64,000 nucleotides of DNA, taken from contig OZ176051.1 in the NCBI GenBank assembly GCA_964247055.1, positions 12,028,001-12,092,000 of the forward strand, in the 5' to 3' direction. A program made the translations under genes and the position numbers. Shown here piece by piece: positions 36,601 through 47,028 of this stretch; position 1 is the first letter of the stretch; each line of letters starts with the position of its first letter. Below the pieces are notes generated by a model. It saw nothing but the letters and a program-made list of their open reading frames with translations, was not told where the DNA came from and made no database searches. The stretch is from Paragordius varius (lineage: Eukaryota; Nematomorpha).

Positions 36601-39600
36601 AAAATTTTGATTTTTTAAAAATTTTATAAAATATAGGTAATTTTTAATCTTAAAAAACATATATTTTATTTGAGGGTGAATTTGAATTGTTCGATGGTGA
36701 ATTTGAATTGTAAATGCCATATTTTAATCGATAATAATTTATAAGGTTATTATACCTTATCAACTGTTTTAAATGGGTTCCCAAACGTATGAAGCCGTGG
36801 TCCAGATAAACCGAAACCCCTATTATTAATGCTCAATGGATCCACAGGCCTGAGTGAAGGAGAAGTTTGACCCTGTTGAGCCTTTATATTTTGATATTCC
36901 TGGAAATTTCCCATTTGAGCGATGCTTACCTGGAACTCTAATGTTAAATGGACAAATTAACAATAAAAATATAAAATTTTGTGAATGATATTAAGATAAA
37001 ATTACAATCAAAAAGGCAATATCCGAATTCAATTTTTAGTCAATATTTCATGGTTTTATCACAAAATTGTTTATGAGAATTAAAATTATATATTATAAAA
37101 AAATACTAAATATATGCATACCTTGATGAGGTGGTACAGTTTTAAGGAATGTTTTCGTGTCCAAGACCCAATGTTCATTGAAGGGTGGAAGGTTAAAATT
37201 AAATCGACACCATGTATCCTTAACCAGGAGTAAATGTCTCAACGATTGGATCGTATTATACATGGCGGTTTTGCGTTCATTTATGACTGAAGGATATACT
37301 CTCTTAGCGTTTTCTGTGTGGTTATTTCGCCGTTTCAAACATTTAGAATACGGCGAAAAAATCATTCCATTTTTTCGTTTACCCACATTTTGAGCATGAT
37401 CAACATTCGGACATATTATTTGCATTTCTAAACTATCATTGGGTTGTATGGCTTTGCCCATCGTTTGCAAAAAGCTGGGGGAATTAAATTGAGCAAATGT
37501 ATCTTTGGCAATTTGAACACCAATTTGTTTGTAAGTTTCTAAGCTTTGTGTCGTGAGCGTTAGTGATATTGTAGTTAACGCCATACCAATACTATTGTTT
37601 TCATTCATAAGGGGTGTAGTAGAGCTGACCTCTGAAGATTGGGGTATAGTTAAGCCAAGATCAACACTGTATATAATTTACACATATTAAATCGATAAAA
37701 TAGACATGAGTTGATCAAAAAAATGGGTAAAAATATTTTAAGTAAATAAATAAACTTTTAAATAACCGTCAAACGTACTATATATGGAAAAATTGGAGAT
37801 AACATTTTTGATATTTATATCTATCTATGTTGTTACTCTAGAAAATGTACTACAAATAAATTAGTATTGGATTTCATTATTAGGAAAAGTTGGAACAATT
37901 AAATCAATGAAACAATATCCATAAGCTAATATTTATACTAATAAGTAAAACCATTATTGATGTAGTTTAAACCATTTACGTAGAGACGAAAAAATAACAA
38001 ATGTTATTATTTTAATGAAAAAATTATAAATATGATAATATTATACATATAACTAAAAAATTTTTTATAATTATTATAAAATAATCATAAAAGAGTTAAA
38101 AACCAAAAAAAAATTTGTAATCATTTATTTAAATAAAAACACATAATAAGTATTTTGAAAAAATATAAACCATTTACAGTTCAAATTCACCTCTTGAAGA
38201 ATTCAAATTCACCCTAAAAATAAATTAAGTGTTTTCGTACTAATATAACTCATTATTAATATGAAATATATCTTTATGGCATAGTTTAATATATTTTCAG
38301 TATTATTTTAACTTAAAACAAAATATTTATAAATAAAAATATATTAAAATATAGGTAATTTTTTAATCTTAAAACAACATATATTTTATTTTAGGGTGCT
38401 TGAATATGAATTGTTCAAGGGTGAAATTGAACGTAAATGGTATATTTGAAATGTTTAAGGGTGAATTTGAAATGTAAACTGTTAATGGTATATTTTTCAA
38501 CACAACAAAGTTATTCAAAACAGTTTTGGATTTTAAATGTAAAATTTCTTTTAATAATTATAGAATCCCTACTTTTGAGCTAATAGACTTTTGGTCAATT
38601 TAGAGGCAAGTGGACACCCTTTAGGCGCCTTAATAATTTGGGACGCTAAATTTTCCAATTTATTTTTATGTCCTGTGTTAGATTGTGCCAGGGTGTGAGA
38701 TATAAGTGCAACTTGTCTATCATATTCAACTTTAGCCTATAGAAATAAATAAATGTATATATATATATATATAAGGTAATTTTATTGAATACGATTCAGG
38801 TAAAAAAAACATACATCATCTATTTTACATTATAATTTTTTTATACTTTCCGCTCTACCTATGATTAATTATGGAGATATTTATTTAAAAATGTCAAATA
38901 TATTTATTTATTTTTGATTACAGTAGTATAAGGCACCATTTCACTTTAAATTCATCACTGAACAATTAAAATTTACCCTAAAATAAATTACGTGTTTTTT
39001 AGATTAAAAATAGCTATATTTTTTTATATTTTTTAAAAAATAATATTCTGTGCAAAATTAAAATCATACTGAAAAAATAATAAACTAAGCAATAAACATA
39101 AATTTATATTAATTTATATTAGCCTGAAAAATAATTTATTTTTAAGGTAAATTTGAATTGTTCAAGGGTAAATTTGAATTGTTCAAGGGTAAATATGAAT
39201 TGTTCGAGGGTGAATTATTGTTTAAGGGTGAATTTAAATTGTAAATGGTATATTTCTGATTTCAAATACAAAATTTTATTAAACCCTAGTAAAATTCATT
39301 TTAATAACACATTTCCCTGAATAAAACTTTCCATATTTTGGCATAGCGAAAATTGATAAAATAACTATTTGTTACAGATATTTAAATATACAGTATGCAT
39401 TCAAATGGTTGCTTATTTCACACAATAGTAGGGCAATTTGCAACACAACACTATTGTATGGAAAAAAGAAGGAAAAAGATTTTTTAATCAACATTTTGTT
39501 GCTTTTTCCATACACTACTGTGATGCGAATTGCCCAGCTATACTGTGAAATAAGCAACCATTATGATATAATATAATATTTAAGCACGCATTACCATTGT

Positions 39601-42600
39601 TTCATAAAAATAAGAATACTATTGAAAATGTATGGAAACGCATAATAAGATTAGTTAAGCACTATTTCCAAAAAAAACTTAAAATAAAAACCTGTGATTT
39701 AATTTTCTTTAGGTATGAGATGAGAGGATAGCTAAGGCCAGAACCGTCAGTTAAATGCTCAGGGAACGCGAGTACGTGTTGTAATCCAATTTTATGTAGG
39801 GCTTTTCTCAAAGCCTAAAAAAATATTCGGCAAAAAAATTGTATATTCCATTTCATTCCATTCATAACTTTTAAAATTTACCCTTAAACAACACAAACCT
39901 CAAAAAATTAGTTTTGTGTTCCTAAGCCTTAAATTAGTAAAATAAAATATTTGTTTTTTTGACCGAGTTTAGAGTAATAAAACAAAACAAAATAAAACAT
40001 GGCTAAAGACAGAAGCCTGTCTTATTTCATTTTCTCATCAATTAAATAGTTTATTTTTAAAGGGAAAAAATGAAAGGCAATTTTTAAGAAGGATAAAGGT
40101 TAATTTAAGTTGAATTTAAAGTGTTTGTAATTTTTCGAAGAGTAAATCTTTGGAATATAAAAATATAAATGTATACAAGCGACAGATTTTATTGTGTATG
40201 TAAAAATTATATATTACGGGTATATAATAGAGTGGGATGCGGTTTAAATAAGCCTCATACCGCGTATACCATGACTGAGTCGGTTTGCATTTCAAGACAT
40301 TCAAAATTTCATCTATGATAAATATACCATTAACAGTTCAAATTCACTCTAATTCAAATTCACCCTTAAACAATTCAACTTCCTCGAACAATTGAAATTC
40401 ACCCCTGAACAATTTAAAATCACCCTAAAATATGTGTTTTTTAAGATTAAAATTACCTTTATAAAATATTTTTTGTTTAAAATTTATATAATACTGAAAA
40501 AATAATAAACTATGTAGTAAAAATATATTCATATTGATGATAAGTTATATTATCCAAAAATAATTTATTTTTAGGGTTATTTTGAATCATTCAAGGGTGA
40601 ATTTGAATTGTAAATGGTATATATATGTATAACAAAATGATTTCTAATCAAATGTTTATATTTGTCATTGAAATTTTTAAGGCATAAATGAAAAGTTAAA
40701 GTTTTGTTTAATTAAGTAAATTAAACAACCATTAAAATGCATACTGTATATTACCAATAATATCTATTAGTGCAAACATATTGAAAGGCCCAATGCATAA
40801 ATGGCATATATAGGAAGAAGGCGGCAGTGTGTTTGAGATTTCACCATTTTCTAATTGTGGAATAAAAGGCAATTTTTGGATGAGGTTTTTAAAGTTTTTT
40901 TGCATAAAAGTTATTATCAAATTTTATAGATGGAAATTGTAAACTATAAAAATTCATTTTAAATAAATATTACTTTTGATTTTCTGTACTTCATTAATGA
41001 ATAAATATTTATATAAAATCATATTTTCTTAAACACAGTCATATTAAGCGTGTTAAAATGAAAAGTTAAAAAATAAAATCGAACCCGTAGTGGGTAAAAT
41101 AGTGTATATTGGAGTGACTTTAACATAACCAATCGGTACATTAAGTGTAGTGAGTGCATTAGTGGTATTATTATTGCTATTATCTAGCAATGTTGGTTCA
41201 GACTTTGTGGCATTTTGATTTGGGAATTTGGGATTTGTAAAATGCATTTCAACCTTATATGAATAAAAAAGTAAATAAGAATTAAAGATTAGATTCAATT
41301 AAAATTACATTAATTATTGTAAAAATTTCCAAAATAGTATGTTATAATTTCATATTGATTAATATGTTAATGTGGCCACAATCATGTAATGCAATATATC
41401 CTATATATATTCCATTTATATGTTCAATTTTACCCTTAATTCAATTCACCCTTGAACAATTCAAATTCACCCTAAAATAAATTAGGATTATAAAATTAAA
41501 AATTACCTTTAATTTATAATATTTTTAAAATATGAAATTCTGTTTAAAATTAATATAAAGCTGGAAAAATAATAAACTATGTCGTAAAAATATATTTCAT
41601 ATTAATGATGAGTTATATTAGCCCGAAAACACATATTTTTAGAGTGAATTTGAATTGTTTAGTGGTATATTATTTTTTGAGGGTGAATTTGTATTGTAAA
41701 TGGTATTTTATTTATATAAATATACATTGTGACAGAACAGTTTTGCACCGACAAATTAAGAAAAACGGTAAACTAAATATTAAAAAAATTTTGATATTAA
41801 GGAATGAGCCTTAAATTTACTATGAATTAAAAAATTTCTGTGTCGCTAAGGTTATAAATAGACACGTCTATCCAATTTTTTTGAATTTATATCGCTAATA
41901 TGGAATTCACAATTGTTTAAATCCGAATTGATAATGGAAATTATCTAAATATCCATAATAAATTTTTTTTATTTATTTATAGAATAAAATAATAATTTTA
42001 AAGTTAAAAATAAAAATAATATACAAAGCACTTGTTCTAATTTTAATTATATATATAATTTACCTGGAAACAATCAAATCGCTGTGAATCTTTGCCGCTG
42101 TTTTCGTTATTCGTGCTGCAAGTCAAATGATCATTTATCAGCTGATATTGTTCAATCAAGGTTTTAGCAAACAGACTGCTAGGTTCAATTTCATATCGAT
42201 CAATCGGAAAATTAGCGGTTCTTTGAGGGGAAAGGCGTTCACGTTCGGCAAAATAACCATAAATGATACCATTTGTTTCAGCCTCTTGATAGCTGGCTGG
42301 TTTAACAATACCCAAATTAATAAAGAGTGTGGGTATACTGTCACGAACAGGCTGCATAAAAATATAAAAAATGTTAACTAAAGAAAAAAAATAGGCGATA
42401 GGGCAAAGTAATATTTAAATGTCCAATTTTTAAGTAAAAAATCTTAAAAAATTGTTAAAAAACTACATGCTATAACTTGCTTATAAAAAGTTTATTTCAA
42501 AACCATATTATCGTGTAATTCGAAATAAATATACTGTTATTTATACCATTTTATTACTAAAACTTACAAAATAATTTTCAAAAAAAAAATGCATAAAAAT

Positions 42601-43851
42601 AAAAAGTTTAAAAAATAATATTATGGCCCACCAAAATATCCTTTTCCCAGCTATGGAAGTAAAACGATTCTGGTAATGGCCAATACGAATTTTGTGCACA
42701 ATTAGTTTTGGCATTCACTATAATGTTAGTTACATGCGTTTCATATGTTTTAACAGGCGAGCCAAGGAGTTTGTTAAAATGTTCTTTGCCTTTTAATGAG
42801 GAATAAATTTCTGAATTTGTTTTAGCGGTGTTGTTTATCGTTTTAGTATTAAAATCCGTTTTCCGCATATCAATGTCCGAGCTTGCAAAAAAATCCATAT
42901 TGTATTCTCTACTCATGTCTGGTGTCGGGATATCTACAACACTATAAGATTTGTTATATTTACGGGTATTTGAAAAAAAAAAGATTTTAAAGTAAGGAAA
43001 AAAATTGTTATAGTCAAACCCCAATCAATTTAATGTTAAATAATTATACATTATTAGAAAACTGCTATATTAAAAAATAACTGATTAATTAATACATGTT
43101 AGTAAAGGGCCAATGAATTGATTAAGTATCAAATGTAAAGCACAAAAATTTGCAATTTCATAGCTTAATGCAAAGTTAAACCATTCATAAATTTTTTAAA
43201 TTCTTAAAAATTGATGTTTACCTAGTATAATGTGGATATATAATGATTTTTAAAACAAACCACTCATTTAAATTAAAAATAATCTATAAAATCAATAATA
43301 TATATATATATAAATACTCTTGTATAAGTATGGTAGGATGTTTAAAACATAATGTAATGCGTGAGAGTGTTAAATAATTAAGAATCCAATCCATGAAAGC
43401 TGACATTTCGACAGGGTTCCTAACTTTTGTGAGTTTGGCTATTTCAATATAATATATATCATTAATACTTCAAACCTTGAACATTTAAATTCACCCGTAA
43501 ATAAATTATGTGTCTTTTGAGATTAAAAATTACCTACATTTTTTAAAATTTTTAAATAATAAAAACTTGCATTTGTTAAAATTTATAAACTGAAAAATAA
43601 AAAAATAAGCCATAAATATATAATTTATTTATATTAACCCGAAAAGTCATAATTTATTTTTAGAGTGAATTGATTTGATTAAGGTTGATTTTGAATTGTA
43701 AATGGTATAATATATATTATCAAGATTGTCACATTCATATAAATGTTTATATCGGGTTGAGACAAACATCATATTAAGAAAAATATCATAAGCCAAAAAG
43801 CGAATAATTTTAAAAAATTTTATTACCTTTATGTAAAAAGTTTGAAATTTA

Positions 43852-43905
<54 letters not shown>

Positions 43906-45334
43906 TTATAAGGTAGCCAATATCAATAATAAATTAGTATCGGGAAAAACTATTAAACGGAATTTCGTTAGGTTATGTATCTATAAATCCCATTTTTAGC
44001 TCTTTCCCGTATCTAAAAAATGGCGTTAATTTAAAAAGTTTATATAAGCTCTAATAATCATAATTTGGCTGGTATATTTTAAACTGTAACAATTTAATAT
44101 AATATTTTAGGTCCAATACACGGCTTTAATATCGATTTCAAATTAATTAACTATATTTAACATGGGAATAAAAGCAAAAGTTTTACCATAATTTAATCAA
44201 TTTATATTTTACATCTGATTAATATATTAACCCAAAAAACGTTTTTTGTACAAATCTAAATTTATATTGACAGATATTATAATAAGTTTACAGATATCAG
44301 CGTTTTACTACATATTTTTAAAAATTAGAACGATACTGATAATCGGCTGTTTGAAGCATTCACCAAAATTTTTGGAGATTAAACACCTTATTCTATATTA
44401 TACGAATCCTTCCAAAAAATAAAAATAACCCTCAAATATGGCATATTTCAAAAAAGATTTTTTGTAATTTTAATTATATTAAATTAATAACAATTACACA
44501 ACTATAAGCTAAAAAATTTATAAAATTATATAATTTTAATTTTATGGGGATAAAACGGTTTAAATAAAAAACCTCCAGTGCTCTCACAAAAACTTTGCAA
44601 ATCATGTGTCTCAATAACTTTTGTAGTTGTATCTTTGAGGGTTGATTTTACCATTTTTGTCATAATAGTGTTAGATAAGTTTCCAGAATATGCGATGTAA
44701 AGGGTGAAAAATTTATGGTCCCATCTATATGGTAATGACCATAGTTCGGTACCCAATAAGCGATCTTTTGATGCCGAATTTAAATTAAATATATTGATTA
44801 ACTATTGTATATTAATATTATAAAGCAAACCTTTTCGGTGAAATTTGACTCTTTTTGAAGATAACAACCGTTTGTTATAAATATACATACACAGTATTCC
44901 GTATAAAATGGTGAACGCCCCTAAAAATATTACTGATTATTTACTTGTCCAAAAGTATCAATTCCAGACATAAATCGGTTAATATTTAGTAAGTCAAATG
45001 TTTGAATGACCGCATTAGGGACTTTGGTAGATAAAGAATTCGCTTTAACAAACTTTAACTCATGCATAAAAGTTATATGATTTTCTCTCCAGCCAGCCTA
45101 TACATTTTAGAAAATAGTAACTTTTATATTATGTGGATATTCATCCAAAGTTAGCAACATATATCTATCTATACGTGCATTAGGTTCTTTGGCTCGCAAC
45201 TATATTTTAAAATTAAGCACAACTTTTATAAATGATTCTATAAAATTTTTAGCGACATCTAAATAACTAATTCCTAAATATGTCTTTTGTTGCATCGAAA
45301 AATTGTTATCAACCAAAAAGACGATAATAGTCAT
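33678..45334 (-). CDS. INTS6: Integrator complex subunit 6 (INTS6/DICE1), 19 exons, complete
   Basis: INTS6 is part of the nuclear Integrator, which cleaves snRNA and paused mRNA transcripts; it helps recruit PP2A to the complex. Exons descending: 45224-45334 (ATG), 45122-45199, 44945-45097, 44831-44920, 44557-44801, 42632-42941, 42064-42351, 41085-41253, 40755-40850, 39692-39814, 38573-38736, 37122-37666, 36756-36937, 36281-36381, 35790-36040, 35179-35304, 34318-34608, 33964-34245, 33678-33874. The product is about 1,260 aa; human is 887. Landmarks in order: YLGISYLDVAKNFIESF, RIDRYMLLTLDEYP, AGWRENHITFMHELK, YRWDHKFFTLYI, CESTGG, YWPLPESF, FPIDRYEIEPSSL, GLSYPLISYLKK, IAQMGNFQEY, RLHTFGNPFK and VLIDEMIDD. 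The vWA domain is at the N-terminus. The last exons align poorly with the family but stay open and in phase. The boundaries of the ninth and tenth exons are uncertain: one may be longer with a homopolymer shift, or the tenth may start at 39801. AATAAA follows the stop at 33659-33654. Confidence 0.93.
36480..36721 (+). mobile_element. Family-B MITE in an INTS6 intron
   Basis: Ends are CTATTTACAGTTCAAATTCACCC and, reversed, ATGGCATTTACAATTCAAATTC. The interior has the shared ACTCATTATTAATATGAAATA block. No coding capacity. Confidence 0.8.
38170..38492 (+). mobile_element. Family-B MITE in an INTS6 intron
   Basis: It starts CCATTTACAGTTCAAATTCACC and ends GTGAATTTGAAATGTAAAC followed by TTAATGGTA. 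The subterminal GGGTGAATTTGAA block is repeated several times near the right end, which lengthens this copy. Confidence 0.78.
38926..39252 (+). mobile_element. Family-B MITE in an INTS6 intron
   Basis: Left end CACCATTTCACTTTAAATTC, right end AATTTAAATTGTAAATGGTA. Four tandem AATTGTTCAAGGGTAAAT-like units sit before the right end. Confidence 0.75.
40325..40620 (+). mobile_element. Family-B MITE in an INTS6 intron, best-kept ends
   Basis: Left end TACCATTAACAGTTCAAATT, right end AATTTGAATTGTAAATGGTA, an inverted repeat of over 20 bp starting and ending with TA. The AATTCACCCTTAAACAATTC-type unit is repeated near the left end. Confidence 0.82.
41420..41706 (+). mobile_element. Family-B MITE in an INTS6 intron
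   Basis: The left end is worn (GTTCAATTTTACCCTTAATTC); the right end is GAATTTGTATTGTAAATGGTA. The interior CTATGTCGTAAAAATATATT matches the copies at 40.4 kb and elsewhere. Confidence 0.72.
43459..43709 (+). mobile_element. Family-B MITE in an INTS6 intron
   Basis: Left end ATCATTAATACTTCAAACC, right end GATTTTGAATTGTAAATGGTA, with the conserved GTGTCTTTTGAGATTAAAAATTACCT interior. It lies in the 1.6-kb intron after INTS6 exon 5. Confidence 0.7.
43861..43903. repeat. (TA)n microsatellite in an INTS6 intron
   Basis: An uninterrupted TA run of about 43 bp, the longest in the window. Confidence 0.95.
44802..45223 (-). other. Four ultrashort introns of INTS6 (24, 24, 24, 29 nt) within this span
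   Basis: Introns lie at 45200-45223, 45098-45121, 44921-44944 and 44802-44830. Each begins GT and ends TAG. The three 24-nt introns all contain an in-frame stop, so read-through would truncate the protein, and their removal rejoins conserved text (K|LRAKEP, K|AGWRENH, FGQ|GRSPF). They are too short for a separate polypyrimidine tract. Confidence 0.92.
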
Positions 45335-47028
45335 GTTTTGGTCCTTCTAGGTATCACAGCATGGAATTTAATGTTTTATCATATGTGGATATAATTTGAT
45401 ATGCGCAATATCATGCTAAAAAATACTTATATTTGATTGGGATAATTGCGACCTCTATACGCATCATATATTAAAAGTCTCTTTGAGTGATACGCCGAAA
45501 TAAAAAAAATATCGATTAAAATAATTTGCCTATTTTAACAGCTACTTTTTGGGTTAGTTTTCCAGACCGATTTTTTTTGATATTACTTTTCTTAGTTTTT
45601 ATTTTGCAATTTATATCCCAGAGTAATTATTATAAATAAACCAGAGTTTTGAAAGTATTTTAGTTAAACATTTATAATTGTTCTCATGTTTTAGATTAAG
45701 CTTATATTTGCTGTTATGTGGCTTACCGAGTATGAAATTAGGACAGCTCCAAAACACGATTTAAATAAAGAGCTGCTATTAAAATTGCCTGAAAATTTTT
45801 ATTATTAATTCTAACCATAAACTACATCTATCAGTCTGTTGCAAGCGATTAAAATATATATAAAAAAGATAACGGTAAATAGGTTTGAGATTAGGATTTT
45901 AAGTAAATTTTAAAAAAATTTGTATAAATGCGCCTAAAACTAAAAGATATTTTTAAATTCAATTTAATACCTAAAATTCTCATATTCAAAATTTAAATCG
46001 CTCTAGGTTATAAAACTACCCTAAAAGGTAATGGAGTATTAATTGCCAACATTCTTTAAGCGTTTAGGCCTAAAATATTTATTTACCTTTAGGCACATGC
46101 TAATAAAATATTTTGAAAAAACCTCATTGCGGCCAATTTTTAATTATTTAAATCGTTAAGCAACAGAAAAAATTTATATTATTAGAAAATGTAATAAATT
46201 AACGAAAAGCTTTTAGGCTACATTTTACCAAAAATGTTGAGACATGTTGATTGAGTGAGCGTTTATTAGAATCTTGTTTTGACGCTGTCCCAAAAGACCC
46301 TAAGTTAAAAAATATAAGCTTTTTTGTATGCAGGAAAAATTATTAAAATTAGATACCAAAACAACTCCCAAAACAGTAATTTATAAAATTAAGCTTTGGG
46401 ATATAATCCCCAATATGTCATGGCGGACAAAAAAGCGATGAGCAAAAATTTTGACGCTAAAAAACAATGCCAAAACCATTTTTCTCGATATTAATGTAAA
46501 CTTCCATTAAATTTTCATTTTGTTTTGTCAGCGATGTCTGGGGGTAGTTTTATATCCAAGAGGCTAACTTTTTATATAGACGATTGTTTTGTTAAAATTA
46601 AATTTTCAAACGTTGTTCTCCTGTATTAAATAAGAATTATATATTATTTTAACATTTAGATGATCCAAAACAAGATTAAATAATCGCTGGTAAACCGTAG
46701 CCGGAATATTTTTTACAGTTATTTATTTACATTTACTATGCATTTTTCCTGTTGTATCAGCAATTAAAAAAATTTAAAGAAAAAAAGGCGGCAGAAAGTT
46801 TGAGGGGATTTTTTTACAATTTTATATTTAAATTTTTTTTTAGAATCATGCGCCTAGAAATCTAAAGTAATCATATAATTATTTGGCACACCTTCAAGAT
46901 ATTTAAATTTCCGATCGCTATAAGTAACCTTAAAAGGTCCATGATCTGTTAAATACAATTTTAATCAGGAATATATATCTTGACTAGAACAAAAAAAGAG
47001 AATATGAAATAGCGTCAATGATTCATCT
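45335..47028. other. Region upstream of INTS6, no gene seen
   Basis: It must contain the INTS6 promoter and 5' UTR. Diverged repeats with a GGTTTGAGAT or AAAGTTTGAGG block and a CCTAAAAGG motif occur near 45880, 46020, 46785 and 46930, resembling pieces near 20895 and 26805. I cannot define their ends. Confidence 0.35.

Noticed and set aside
37157-37393. 78-aa plus-strand frame
   Set aside because: Antisense to the INTS6 exon at 37122-37666, which fits phase at both ends.
44526-44573. INTS6 exon 5 ending at 44573 (GGAG|GTTTTT)
   Set aside because: The donor at 44557 keeps the conserved CESTGG followed by more family-like sequence and pairs in phase with the acceptor before 42941; the 44573 donor would break the TGG motif.
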